Shown here in pieces: positions 24,621 to 33,155 of a stretch of DNA of 33,276 bases. The notes beneath the pieces were generated by a model that saw nothing but the letters and a program-made list of their open reading frames with translations, was not told where the DNA came from and searched no databases. Source of the stretch: Geminicoccaceae bacterium (lineage in GTDB: Bacteria > Pseudomonadota > Alphaproteobacteria > Geminicoccales > Geminicoccaceae); NCBI GenBank assembly GCA_028285265.1, contig JANQPX010000058.1, positions 1-33,276 on the forward strand, in the 5' to 3' direction. A program made the translations under genes and the position numbers. Positions within the stretch are counted from its first letter, which is position 1; the number at the start of each line of letters is the position of its first letter.

Positions 24621-25499
24621 TCACACATGCTGATCGAACCAGCCAAGCACTTCGGCCGGTTCTCTTCCGACATAGTCATAGGCCGCAAAACGGTTCTTCT
24701 CGATATCCAACCACAGCATCTCCTTGTCCACGGCTAGGCCTGCATAATACTCGTTGACCATGTCTAGGTTGGTCCAAGGGTCATTCTTATTCTGCACCAA
24801 GAGCGTTGGCACCGATATAGTCTTGACATCTGGGAGGAACGACTTGCCATTCAGGTCGAAGCCTAGCCTTGATGTCGTCACTTTGCCCCCGGCGCGCTGC
24901 AGGAATCCGGGCATGCCAAAGGCATCAACAAAGTAAGAATAAAGGAGTGGTTGCACCGCAATCAATGCCTTGACGTTGGCGCGGCTCGCAAGGCCATCCT
25001 TCAAGCCATAAGCATAGGTCGTCGCTGCCGCCCCCATGCAGATACTCAAGAGACCGATGCGCGCCTTCGCGAACTCTGGCCGGCTCTTGCTGATATAGTC
25101 GACCGCGGCCACGACGTCCTTGGCCTCTTCCGGACCCCAGCTGATCCAGGGCTTGGTGCCAAGGTCACTTTCACCATGACCGCGAAAGTCATACATCAAC
25201 ACCGAATAGCCTTGCTCGGCCAGATATTGGGCCTGGCGAAGAAAGCTAATGTTGGTCTTCCATGGCTTGATGAGCCCTTTGCCGTCGGGACAGTAGCCTG
25301 CCCGATTGCACTGCACGCCGAAATGGCTTTGCACAATGACCTTGTCGGATCCACCCTTGATCAGCCAGCCACGTAGGGTAACGCCATCAGCCGCCTGGAA
25401 GGCGACATTTTCATAGTCCAAGCCATAGGATGCCGGATCGTCAAACAGCGGTGATTGATGCGGCTTGACCATCATGTCCGAAATCATCTTGCCGAACAT
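24621..25499 (-). CDS. alpha/beta hydrolase with Cys in the nucleophile position (dienelactone hydrolase-like)
   Basis: 292 aa from ATG 25499. The alpha/beta hydrolase fold is clear: the strand-loop VLMYDFRGHGES near residue 102, a helix with WGPEEAKDVVAAVDYI, and a nucleophile elbow. The elbow reads LSICMGA, so C154 takes the place of serine, as in dienelactone hydrolase. D240 (NKNDPW) is the likely acid. Past D240 the only histidine is H291, next to the C-terminus, so the catalytic His is not in its usual place (the region reads IEKNRFAAYDYV). There is no signal peptide. It may be an unusual hydrolase or a non-catalytic relative. It shares an operon with the SDR 30 bp upstream. Confidence 0.82.
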   Translation of the reverse strand: MFGKMISDMMVKPHQSPLFDDPASYGLDYENVAFQAADGVTLRGWLIKGGSDKVIVQSHFGVQCNRAGYCPDGKGLIKPWKTNISFLRQAQYLAEQGYSVLMYDFRGHGESDLGTKPWISWGPEEAKDVVAAVDYISKSRPEFAKARIGLLSICMGAAATTYAYGLKDGLASRANVKALIAVQPLLYSYFVDAFGMPGFLQRAGGKVTTSRLGFDLNGKSFLPDVKTISVPTLLVQNKNDPWTNLDMVNEYYAGLAVDKEMLWLDIEKNRFAAYDYVGREPAEVLGWFDQHV

Positions 25500-25529
25500 T
25501 CTTCTTGTCCCTTTTTACGTTGTGCTCTG

Positions 25530-26372
25530 TCAGGCCCCTGTCGGCACCAACATGTCGGTGATCTGATCGAGGAAAGCCTGGCGCTTGTCCTGCCCCATCA
25601 TCGCCATCAGCATCTCGGCGTCGCTGCCGGTCGGATTGTGTGTCGGCATATCCGACGTCGCACAGGCATAAACGCAATCAGCGACCTCCTGCGGATCAGC
25701 GAGGCTTCCCCTTTCGCTTGCCATACGCTCCCCAACGACATTGATCTGCGCACGCAGCCTATTGGACCAAGCAACAAGCTGTTCGTCGCCTTGGTCCAGC
25801 CTCTTATCGGTTCTGTCGTTGAAGCGCGTGGTCGGATAGGCGCCTGGTGCGACCGAAAAGATACGAACGCCGAGCGGCGCATATTCCAGCGCCATCGCCT
25901 CGGTAAGGCCGACCATCGCATGCTTTGAGCTGGAATAGACGGCACTGCCCGGCAGACCCAGATGCCCCGCCATCGATGTGACGTTGATGATCGTGCCCTT
26001 GCCCACCGCGCGCATGGCCGGCAGGGCAGCGCGCATGACGTTCATTGGACCGAACACATTGGTTTCAAACATGACGCGCACATCGGCGTCGCTCGCCTGC
26101 TCGAACAAGCCGAAGCCGCCATAGCCGGCATTATTCACAACAACATCGATGTTGCCAAACCTTGCATGGCCATGCTCGAAAGCCTTGGTGATCGAGCTCG
26201 AATCGGTAACGTCCAACTTCAGAACCAGCATTTTACCGCCATCCCTGAAGTCATTTTCCTTCTCGGGTGAGCGCATCGTTGCAATCACGTTCCAACCTTC
26301 GCCCACAAAGGTCTTGGCGATCAACTTGCCGAAGCCGCTAGAGCAACCTGTGATGAGTACGGTCCGGACCAT
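25530..26372 (-). CDS. short-chain dehydrogenase/reductase
   Basis: 280 aa from ATG 26372. It is a classical SDR: TGCSSGFG cofactor motif at residues 8-15, DVTD, NNAG, catalytic Ser in INVTSMAG and the YSSSK pair. The C-terminal half (AMALEYAPLGVRIFSVAPGAYPTTRF) matches oxidoreductases that act on ketones or secondary alcohols, with no clear substrate prediction. It is the first gene of the operon controlled from 26373-26512, opposite the TetR gene. Confidence 0.9.
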   Translation of the reverse strand: MVRTVLITGCSSGFGKLIAKTFVGEGWNVIATMRSPEKENDFRDGGKMLVLKLDVTDSSSITKAFEHGHARFGNIDVVVNNAGYGGFGLFEQASDADVRVMFETNVFGPMNVMRAALPAMRAVGKGTIINVTSMAGHLGLPGSAVYSSSKHAMVGLTEAMALEYAPLGVRIFSVAPGAYPTTRFNDRTDKRLDQGDEQLVAWSNRLRAQINVVGERMASERGSLADPQEVADCVYACATSDMPTHNPTGSDAEMLMAMMGQDKRQAFLDQITDMLVPTGA

Positions 26373-26417
26373 GGCGTTTCATCTCCTCTTGAGAAGACTT
26401 TACATACGAACGGCTTT

Positions 26418-26436
26418 TGTAAGGTTGTATCTTACA
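26418..26436. promoter_or_regulatory. inverted repeat over the -10 region, candidate TetR site 1
   Basis: TGTAAG-N7-CTTACA, two perfect 6-bp arms, covers the predicted -10 box at 26429-26434 of the minus-strand promoter. Confidence 0.5.
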
Positions 26437-26455
26437 TATGATCCAAACTTGTCAA
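26429..26455 (-). promoter_or_regulatory. promoter of the SDR-hydrolase-SRPBCC operon
   Basis: On the minus strand a perfect TTGACA (26455-26450) is followed after 15 bases by TAAGAT (26434-26429), a moderate -10 match; spacing is two short of optimal. Both boxes are covered by inverted repeats, as expected for a promoter repressed by the divergent TetR protein. Confidence 0.5.
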
Positions 26456-26458
26456 GTT
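26446..26458. promoter_or_regulatory. palindrome over the -35 region, candidate TetR site 2
   Basis: AACTTG-T-CAAGTT, two 6-bp arms around one base, contains the -35 TTGACA of the minus-strand promoter and lies 55 bases before the TetR start. Confidence 0.5.
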
Positions 26459-26512
26459 GTAAAGTAACAAATAGGATCAATCTTCCATAAGAAAGGAACG
26501 ACGGATCGTGGG

Positions 26513-27091
26513 ATGATGATGAATGAAACCGAGCAGACGGTGATTGAGGCGGCGATCGGCGCGTTTGTTCGGTATGGCGCCAAAAAAACCACCATGGCTG
26601 ACATCGCCGAAGCGGCCGACGTCTCGCGTCAAACCGTCTATGCACTCTTCGGCGATAAAGACGGTATCATTGTTGCTTCGATCCGCTACGTCACCGACAG
26701 GTCGCTTGCTGCGGCACGCACACGTCTCCAAGGCGCTACCTCCTTATCCGCCAAACTCGACGTCTATTTCGCTGAGACCGTCACCAAATCCTTCGAGCTT
26801 CTACAGACCTCCGGCGATGCCGAGGATCTGATCAGCGGTCACAACAAGGCTGGCAAGGCCGAAATCGAACGCTCCCATCAACGCCACAAGGCCTTGGTAA
26901 GCGAAATCATGGCGCCTCATGAGTCAGCGATCGCCAAGTCAGGGCAGTCCCCCATTGAGCTCGCAAACTACGTAGTTACCGTGGCTATGGCGCTCAAATA
27001 TGGTGCCAAGGATCGGCTGGAGTTTGACTCGCTGTTAATGAGTCTCAAGACATCAATCTTGTGTGTCGTAGAAGGCGCCGACAAGACTTAG
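26513..27091 (+). CDS. TetR-family transcriptional regulator
   Basis: 192 aa from the first of three successive ATG codons at 26513. The N-terminal TetR DNA-binding domain (about residues 8-55) has the HTH TTMADIAEAADVSRQTVYALFGDKDGII; the C-terminal ligand and dimer domain is not conserved enough to name an effector. It diverges from the SDR-hydrolase-SRPBCC operon, and two inverted repeats lie over the shared promoter, so local repression lifted by a small hydrophobic molecule is the likely function. Confidence 0.92.
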   Translation: MMMNETEQTVIEAAIGAFVRYGAKKTTMADIAEAADVSRQTVYALFGDKDGIIVASIRYVTDRSLAAARTRLQGATSLSAKLDVYFAETVTKSFELLQTSGDAEDLISGHNKAGKAEIERSHQRHKALVSEIMAPHESAIAKSGQSPIELANYVVTVAMALKYGAKDRLEFDSLLMSLKTSILCVVEGADKT

Positions 27092-27189
27092 GGTCCTCTT
27101 GCGGAATCGGCCGCCAAGATCCTAACTGACAGCCGCCAGTTGGTAGCACACTGTGCTCGATATTGAGCGTGATCTCGAAAAGAATCACT

Positions 27190-27387
27190 TTAGGTCCTGC
27201 GCTTTGACAACGCCCGGCGATGTCGCGCCTCCTCCGCACTCAGCGGCGCCTGATCGTCTTCAAGGATGCGATAGCGTTCGGTCTCGAGGTTGTCGTATTG
27301 GCCGGCGCGGATCGTCCAGATGCAGGCGGCTAGCGCGAGCAGACCGAGGCCGAGCGAGATAGGGATCAGATAGAGGGCGGCGGTCAT
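27190..27387 (-). CDS. ccoS: cbb3 oxidase assembly protein CcoS
   Basis: 65 aa from ATG 27387, overlapping the ccoI stop as ATGA. One N-terminal transmembrane helix (about residues 4-25) is followed by the CcoS hallmark QYDNLETERYRILEDD and a short basic tail. CcoS is required for cofactor insertion into cbb3-type oxidase. It is the last gene of the cluster. The 98 bp between it and the convergent TetR gene hold only a weak 5-bp hairpin near 27124-27141. Confidence 0.9.
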   Translation of the reverse strand: MTAALYLIPISLGLGLLALAACIWTIRAGQYDNLETERYRILEDDQAPLSAEEARHRRALSKRRT

Positions 27388-29534
27388 CTCGGTCTTCCGA
27401 TGCGTATGGCATTCAGCATAACCAGGACTGACGACGATGACATTAAGATGGCGGCGATCAGCGGTGTGAGACCGCCTGCAAGTGCGATAGGTAGGGTGAC
27501 GACGTTGTAGAGCGTCGCCAGGATCAGGTTTTCACGAATCAGTCGCCGCGTCTTTTTGGCAATCGTAATCGCCGTAATCACGGGTGTTAGCCGGTCATCG
27601 ATGAGGATAATGTCGGCCGCCGTCTGGGCTGCAGCGATCGCGGAGGATGGCGACATCGAGACATGGGCCGCGGCAAGTGATGGAGCGTCGTTCAGACCAT
27701 CACCGATCATCAACAGCCGGGTGCCGGCTTCGGCATGTTGCTGGACGAGCCGAAGCTTGGCCTCTGGCTGCATCTCCGCCCGGAAGGCCTCGATACCAAG
27801 CCGTTTAGCAAGATCGGCAACGGAGCGCTCATGATCGCCTGAGATCAGAGAAACGCCGAGGCCCTGTTGGTTCAGACCTCTGATCAGATCAGGTGCATCA
27901 CATTTGGCTTGATCACGGAATGAGAAGGAAACCGGCGCCGCGCCCTGCGCCCGATACCAGATAACGGGTCCGTCCGACGCTCTCTCGTTGGCGAGGCCGA
28001 CAAAACGTGCCGAACCAAGCCTTGCACCATTTGGTGCCTCGAGGCCTTCGCCCCTGAACTCCCGCACGCCCACCATCGGCTTTGCTGGACAGGCTCGACT
28101 CAGGGCCTGTGCGAGCGGGTGCGTGCTGTTGGCGGCCATGGCCGCAGCAGCATCCAGCGTGCCTGGATCGGCATGACTCGTGAGCCGCAAGGTCGCGTCG
28201 GTCATTGTCCCCGTCTTATCGATCATGACGGCATCGACCTCCGCCAGGCGCTCCATGGCGTCGCCACTTTTCACGATGACGCCCTCGGCCATAAGGCGAT
28301 TGACCGCCCTTGTGACCACGGCGGGAGTCGCAAGCCCGGCAGCGCAGGGGCAGGTGACCACGAGCACGGCCACGGCGATCATCATGGCATCCGCCAGATC
28401 AGCGCCCAGGATCAGCCACCAGAAGAGAAAACCGAGCGCTGCGGCGCCGATCACGACAGGACCGTAGCCGCGTGCGAACTGGTCGGCAAGCCGCTGACCG
28501 CGGCCGCGATGATTCTCTGCCGCTTCCGTCAGAGCGGCGATCATCGAGAGGCGTGTGTCGTCGCCGATCGCTGTCACCTCAATGCGGGCCGCGCGGTCGA
28601 CCACAAGGCTCCCGCCGACGACCGGATCGCCCCTTCGTTTCATCTTCGGCAAGGTCTCGCCGCTAATCAGGCTCTCGTCGATCGCCACGTGATCGAAAAC
28701 GAAGCGCCCGTCCGCCGGAACGCGCTCGCCCGGTAACACGAGGACTGTATCGCCTGGTGAGAGCGCGTCGGCCAAGACGGACTCAGGCGTGCCGTCAGCG
28801 CTAAGGCGGCGTGCAGCCCCGCCGGTCAGAGAGCGGAGGGCTGTGGACGCCGCGTTCGAGCGACGGCGCAGCGTCTGGTCAAGCACTCTTCCGATTAGGA
28901 GAAAGAAAATCAACGAAATGGCGGCGTCGAAGTAAACATGCTCGCTGATGGTGATTGTGCCGTGCAGGCTAGCGATCAGGGTCGTGACGATCGCGAGCGT
29001 AATAGGACCATCCATGGTCATCCGGCCGTGGCGGAGCGCCTGCCAGGCGGGTTTGTAGAACACCGAGCCCGCATAGATCGAAACCGGTATCGCGATGGCG
29101 GCGGAGAGCGTGTGCATCAGCGTGTGCGTACCAGCGCTCATATCGCTGACAAGCCCGGCCCAACTCGCGAATGAAAGTCCCATGATGTTCATCATGCCGA
29201 AGCCGGCGACCGCAAGCGGGATCAGAAGAGTCGGCTCACTCTCGTTGGTCTGCCCCTCGTCATCCCTTTCGGCAAAGGGGTGAGCTGTAAACCCGAGGCC
29301 CCGGACAGCCTCGATGAAGTCGCTGGCCTTCGCAAGGCCTGGATCCCAGATGACGCGAAGGCGTTTCGTCGTGACGTTCGCCTGGGCAAGTGCAACACCA
29401 TCAATGACCTCAAGCTTGCGTTCGATCTTCGCCGCACAGCCGCCGCACTGCATACCGTCGATGGCAACGCTCAGACTCGCGAGGCCGTTGTCGAGATCTT
29501 TGACGAAGGCATCGGCCGTGATCGCATCGCTCAT
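27384..29534 (-). CDS. ccoI: Cu+-exporting P1B-type ATPase for cbb3 oxidase assembly
   Basis: 716 aa from ATG 29534. In order: an N-terminal heavy-metal-associated domain with C30-x2-C33 (GMQCGGC), actuator motif SGET at 291-294, membrane metal site CPC at 395-397, phosphorylation site D439 in DKTGT, HP dipeptide at 472-473, and hinge GDGLND at 611-616. This is the CcoI/FixI (CtpA-like) branch of copper ATPases, which supply copper to the CcoN subunit rather than serving bulk detoxification. The position downstream of ccoNOQP and upstream of ccoS supports this. Four-base overlaps on both sides. Confidence 0.95.
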   Translation of the reverse strand: MSDAITADAFVKDLDNGLASLSVAIDGMQCGGCAAKIERKLEVIDGVALAQANVTTKRLRVIWDPGLAKASDFIEAVRGLGFTAHPFAERDDEGQTNESEPTLLIPLAVAGFGMMNIMGLSFASWAGLVSDMSAGTHTLMHTLSAAIAIPVSIYAGSVFYKPAWQALRHGRMTMDGPITLAIVTTLIASLHGTITISEHVYFDAAISLIFFLLIGRVLDQTLRRRSNAASTALRSLTGGAARRLSADGTPESVLADALSPGDTVLVLPGERVPADGRFVFDHVAIDESLISGETLPKMKRRGDPVVGGSLVVDRAARIEVTAIGDDTRLSMIAALTEAAENHRGRGQRLADQFARGYGPVVIGAAALGFLFWWLILGADLADAMMIAVAVLVVTCPCAAGLATPAVVTRAVNRLMAEGVIVKSGDAMERLAEVDAVMIDKTGTMTDATLRLTSHADPGTLDAAAAMAANSTHPLAQALSRACPAKPMVGVREFRGEGLEAPNGARLGSARFVGLANERASDGPVIWYRAQGAAPVSFSFRDQAKCDAPDLIRGLNQQGLGVSLISGDHERSVADLAKRLGIEAFRAEMQPEAKLRLVQQHAEAGTRLLMIGDGLNDAPSLAAAHVSMSPSSAIAAAQTAADIILIDDRLTPVITAITIAKKTRRLIRENLILATLYNVVTLPIALAGGLTPLIAAILMSSSSVLVMLNAIRIGRPR

Positions 29535-29692
29535 TTCGCAGCGCCTTCCGCCTCGATCACCTGGCCATCGAAGACGTCGATCGCGATGCTGATATGCCAG
29601 GCTTTGAAAGCGAGATAGCCGAGGAGCAACCCGCCGATCAGCCCATACATTGCGCGACGAAAACGCCGGTCCCGCTCACTCGCCTCCGCCAT
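29531..29692 (-). CDS. small single-span membrane protein between ccoP and ccoI
   Basis: 53 aa from ATG 29692 (or 55 aa from ATG 29698), lying partly inside the end of ccoP. A charged start (ASERDRRFRR) leads into one transmembrane helix (GLIGGLLLGYLAFKAW) and a short tail. In most alphaproteobacteria ccoG and ccoH/fixH stand here; FixH is about 150-170 residues, with a periplasmic domain this protein lacks. It may be a reduced FixH-like accessory protein or an unrelated small subunit. Overlap with ccoI by ATGA argues that it is translated. Confidence 0.65.
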   Translation of the reverse strand: MAEASERDRRFRRAMYGLIGGLLLGYLAFKAWHISIAIDVFDGQVIEAEGAAK

Positions 29693-30545
29693 CGGCATTC
29701 CAGTGAACATAAAGCGCAAGCTTTCTGATTTCGGTCTCACTCAAACGGTCGCCCCAGTACGGCATGACACCCTTTCGTCCAGCCCAGATCGTCTCGAAGA
29801 TATCGCTCCGATCGCTGCCATAAATCCACTGATCATCCCTGAGGCTGGGCGCTCCGATTCCATAGCCGCCCTCGCCTCCTTCGCCATGACAGGACGAACA
29901 GTTCTCCTCGAAGACGGGGGCGCCCGCTACCCTCATGTCTGCATCGTGCTCTCGTCCCGATATGGCGAGCACATATTCGACCAGATTTTTGATGTCGCCG
30001 CGTTCCAGCATCTGCTGGGCGCCGAAGGCCGGCATTTCGGCGAAACGCTCTTCTTCGTGGCCTGTGTTGATGCCGTAGCGAAGCGTGGTCGCGATCTCCT
30101 CGACATCGCCAGACCAGAGCCAGTGCGCGTCGGTGAGGTTGGGAAAGCCGATCTGCCCTTTAAGATCGCGCCCATGGCAGACGGCACAGTTGTCGAGATA
30201 GAGGATCGACGCATCGTCTTCATGGACGGCGCGAATCGAAGAATCGGCAGCCAGAGCGTAGAGGTCGCCTTCGGCGATTGCCCGATCGGCAGCGTTCCGG
30301 GCAGCATTCGCCTCAGCAACGCTAGCGATCACAGTTGCTCGAGACGAGTAGTCTAGAAGCCCACGCGTGAAATCCGTGACATAGGGCCAAGCAGGGAAGA
30401 GAATCCAGAAGACGATGGCGAAAAGGCTGGTCAACCAATAGGCCCAAACCGCCGGGCGCGGAATGGGCGTGTCCAGCTCCTTAAGCCCGTCCCATTCATG
30501 GCCCGTCGTGTTCTGTCCGCTGACCTCGTCACGCTCTACCGCCAT
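29676..30545 (-). CDS. ccoP: cbb3-type cytochrome c oxidase subunit III (dihaem cytochrome c)
   Basis: 289 aa from ATG 30545. One transmembrane helix (about residues 34-52) carries a cytosolic N-terminus; two cytochrome c domains follow, with haem motifs C120-AV-C123-H124 and C216-SS-C219-H220. Axial methionines are likely in FAEMPAFGA and GVMPYWG. It feeds electrons from soluble cytochrome c to CcoO and CcoN. The start overlaps the end of ccoQ by 10 bp. Confidence 0.96.
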   Translation of the reverse strand: MAVERDEVSGQNTTGHEWDGLKELDTPIPRPAVWAYWLTSLFAIVFWILFPAWPYVTDFTRGLLDYSSRATVIASVAEANAARNAADRAIAEGDLYALAADSSIRAVHEDDASILYLDNCAVCHGRDLKGQIGFPNLTDAHWLWSGDVEEIATTLRYGINTGHEEERFAEMPAFGAQQMLERGDIKNLVEYVLAISGREHDADMRVAGAPVFEENCSSCHGEGGEGGYGIGAPSLRDDQWIYGSDRSDIFETIWAGRKGVMPYWGDRLSETEIRKLALYVHWNADGGGE

Positions 30546-30700
30546 GGCCGATCCTCCTCTTCAAGCGGCCAGCGCGAAGCCTCGTCGAACGTCGCCTTCT
30601 TGGAAGGCCAATAGGCCCAGACAACGACTGCCAGGAAGCAGACAAGGAGGTAAAGTGCCCCCCAGCTTTTGGCGAACACGAGCACAACATCGTGGGTCAT
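30536..30700 (-). CDS. ccoQ: cbb3 oxidase small subunit CcoQ
   Basis: 54 aa from ATG 30700, overlapping the ccoO stop as ATGA and running 10 bp into ccoP. The sequence begins MTHDVVLVFAKSWGALYLLV and has one transmembrane helix followed by AYWPSKKATFDEASRWPLEEEDRPWR. The YWPSKK...FD segment after the helix is the normal mark of CcoQ, which stabilises the assembled oxidase. Confidence 0.93.
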   Translation of the reverse strand: MTHDVVLVFAKSWGALYLLVCFLAVVVWAYWPSKKATFDEASRWPLEEEDRPWR

Positions 30701-31428
30701 CGGACCAGCGCCTCTGGTTCGAGCGCATCGGTATCAACGAGCGTGCCGAGCATCTGGAGATAGGCGATCAACGCATCCATCTCGGTCACCCGGTTGGGAT
30801 CGCCGTCGAAATCGCGCACATTGACCTTGGGCCCGTAGCGCGCCTTCAAGTCGTCTTCAAACGTTGCTTCTGGATCGGCCTGCCGCCTTGCATCATTCGC
30901 AGCGTTGGCGATCTGCTCTTCGGTGTAAGGGACTCCGGTCGCCGCAAGCGACGCCAGATTTTGCGAGAGCTTGTCGGCCGCCAAATGGGCGTCAGCGAGA
31001 AAGGCATATCCCGGCATCACCGAGCCTTCGACAAAGTCTCGCGGCGCCTTCAGGTGGGCGGCATGCCAGTCATCGGAATATTTGCCGCCGACGCGGGCGA
31101 GATCCGGGCCCGTGCGCTTCGAGCCCCATTGGTGAGGATGGTCATACATGCTTTCCGCCGCCAGGCTGAACTGGCCGTACCGCTCGACGTCAGAGCGAAG
31201 GGTACGGATCATCTGACTGTGGCAGGCGTAGCAGCCCTCGCGCACGTAGATGTCGCGTCCGGCAAGCTCGAGGGGCGTATAGGGGCGAACACCGTCCACC
31301 TTCTCCACCGTATTCTCGATGGTAAAGAGCGGCGCGATCTCGACCAGCCCGCCAATCGAAGCGACCACCAGGATCATGAAGGTGAAGGCGAGCGAATGGC
31401 GCTCCAGCTTTTGATGCGCAGTCGACAT
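30697..31428 (-). CDS. ccoO: cbb3-type cytochrome c oxidase subunit II (monohaem cytochrome c)
   Basis: 243 aa from ATG 31428, four bases after the ccoN stop. An N-terminal membrane anchor (about residues 12-35) precedes the CcoO signature: PYTPLELAGRDIYVREGCYACHSQMIR with haem-binding C66-YA-C69-H70, then the HQWGSKRTGPDLARVGGKYSDDWH region. The protein takes electrons from CcoP to the CcoN catalytic subunit. Length is normal for the family. Confidence 0.97.
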   Translation of the reverse strand: MSTAHQKLERHSLAFTFMILVVASIGGLVEIAPLFTIENTVEKVDGVRPYTPLELAGRDIYVREGCYACHSQMIRTLRSDVERYGQFSLAAESMYDHPHQWGSKRTGPDLARVGGKYSDDWHAAHLKAPRDFVEGSVMPGYAFLADAHLAADKLSQNLASLAATGVPYTEEQIANAANDARRQADPEATFEDDLKARYGPKVNVRDFDGDPNRVTEMDALIAYLQMLGTLVDTDALEPEALVR

Positions 31429-31432
31429 GCGA

Positions 31433-33055
31433 TCACTCCCCCGACACGGCCAGTGGCTGGCTGCCGATCATCGCCTCGTCCCGCTGTTTGAGCGGGCCTT
31501 TGACGGTCATGTAGATGTTGTAAGCACCGATGCAGGCACCGACGAAGTAGAGAAGACCGCCGATCGCGCGCGCGACATAGTAAGGATGCATCGCATCGAC
31601 GGAATCGATGAAAGCGTAGGTGAAATGCCCGTCAGCATCATAGGTCTGCCACATCAGTGACTGTGTGATGCCACTGTTCCACATGGCGCCGACATAGATG
31701 AGGGTGCCAGAAAGCGCGAGCCAGAAATGCCAAGCTTCGAGCCGGATCGAATATACACCCTCCCGTTTCCAAATCCAGGGCACCAACTTGTACATCGAAC
31801 CGAAGGTGATAAAGGCAACCCAGCCAAGGGCACCTGCGTGCACGTGGCCGACGGTCCAATCGGTGTAGTGGCTCAGCGAGTTCACGGGCTTGATTGCCAT
31901 GAACGAGCCTTCGAAGGTGGCAAGCCCGTAGAACAGAATCGCGACCATCATGAAGCGGACGGCGGGATCCGTCCTGACCTTGTCCCAGGCCCCGTTCAGC
32001 GTGAACATCGCATTGAAGACGGACGCCCAGCTCGGCACCAACAGGATAACCGACATGGTCATGCCTAGGATCTGCACCCAGTCCGGCAAGGCCGTGTAAT
32101 GGAGGTGATGGGAGCCTGCCCACATATAAAGGAAAGTGATGCCCCAAAAGCCAATGATTGACATGCGATAAGAGTAGATCGGCCGCTCCGCCGCCTTGGG
32201 CAGGAAGTAGTAAACCATGCCAAGGAAGCCGGCGGTCAGGAGAAAGCCGACCGCGTTGTGGCCGTACCACCATTGAGTCATCGCATCCTGCACACCGGCG
32301 AAGAGCGAGTAGCTCTTGGCGTTGGCGAATCCGAGCGGCACCGCGAGATTATTGACGACATGCAGCATCGCAATGACAACGATGAAAGCGAGATAGTACC
32401 AATTAGCGACATAGATGTGGGGCTCGGCGCGACGAGCGAGGGTCCTGAGATAAGTGACGAGATAGGCGATCCAGACGACCAGCAGTAACAGATCGGCGTA
32501 CCATTCGGGCTCCGCATATTCGCGACCTTGGGTGATACCAAGCGGATATCCAGTCACTGCGAGGAGTACGAAAAGGTTATAGCCTCCAACGACCAACCAG
32601 GGGATCGTGTCACCGGCGAGACGCGCCCTTGAGGTTCGCTGCACAACATAGAAGGACGTCGCGATCAGGGCGTTGCCGCCGAAGCCGAAGATGACGGCTG
32701 TGGTGTGGACCGGGCGAAGCCTACCGAAATTGGTCCATGGAACGTCACCATTGAGGGCGGGATAGGCGAGTTGCCAGGCAAGCCAGTCGCCCACGAAAAA
32801 GCCGATCACGCCCCATATCAGGCAGGCCAGGATCGCCCATTTGATCACCTCATCGCTGTAAACGAGCTCGGATGGCTCAGACATATCCACCATGCGTTCG
32901 ATAACGAACTTCAGTCCGAAACCTGCAGCGACGAGAATTAGCGCGCCATGAAGCGCATAGGCACCGTCATGGGCCGTGCCGAGTATCGCCAGGCCAAACA
33001 AGAGCACACCGCTTGTGGCGACCAGGGCAATAATAGTCTCGACATGTCGTTCCAT
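31433..33055 (-). CDS. ccoN: cbb3-type cytochrome c oxidase subunit I
   Basis: 540 aa from ATG 33055; a TTG six bases upstream (33061) is better spaced from a GAGG at 33067-33070 and could be the real start. About 14 transmembrane helices. The invariant histidines are present: RPVHTTAVIF for low-spin haem, WYGHNAVGF and SHHLHY for copper B, and WTVGHVHAGALGW for the haem pair. This haem-copper oxidase reduces oxygen at low concentration and pumps protons. First gene of ccoNOQP. No FNR/FixK box (TTGAT-N4-ATCAA) was found in the 94 bp upstream. Confidence 0.97.
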   Translation of the reverse strand: MERHVETIIALVATSGVLLFGLAILGTAHDGAYALHGALILVAAGFGLKFVIERMVDMSEPSELVYSDEVIKWAILACLIWGVIGFFVGDWLAWQLAYPALNGDVPWTNFGRLRPVHTTAVIFGFGGNALIATSFYVVQRTSRARLAGDTIPWLVVGGYNLFVLLAVTGYPLGITQGREYAEPEWYADLLLLVVWIAYLVTYLRTLARRAEPHIYVANWYYLAFIVVIAMLHVVNNLAVPLGFANAKSYSLFAGVQDAMTQWWYGHNAVGFLLTAGFLGMVYYFLPKAAERPIYSYRMSIIGFWGITFLYMWAGSHHLHYTALPDWVQILGMTMSVILLVPSWASVFNAMFTLNGAWDKVRTDPAVRFMMVAILFYGLATFEGSFMAIKPVNSLSHYTDWTVGHVHAGALGWVAFITFGSMYKLVPWIWKREGVYSIRLEAWHFWLALSGTLIYVGAMWNSGITQSLMWQTYDADGHFTYAFIDSVDAMHPYYVARAIGGLLYFVGACIGAYNIYMTVKGPLKQRDEAMIGSQPLAVSGE

Positions 33056-33119
33056 GGACAATCAAACCTCGGTGAATGTTGCCGACGCTTACGCCACAAT
33101 GTGCGAGATCGTAGGCATT

Positions 33120-33139
33120 TTGACGTGCCGCATCGTCAA
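33120..33139. repeat. inverted repeat upstream of ccoN
   Basis: TTGACG-N8-CGTCAA, two perfect 6-bp arms, stands between the preceding stop and ccoN, about 65 bases upstream of the ccoN start. The arm spacing does not fit FNR or FixK. It could be an operator or a weak hairpin at the end of the preceding gene. Confidence 0.35.
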
Positions 33140-33155
33140 TGCTCGCCAGTGGGAA

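Noticed and set aside
27092..27189. Rho-independent terminator between TetR and ccoS genes
   Set aside because: Only a 5-bp AACTG/CAGTT stem with an 8-base loop and no T-run.
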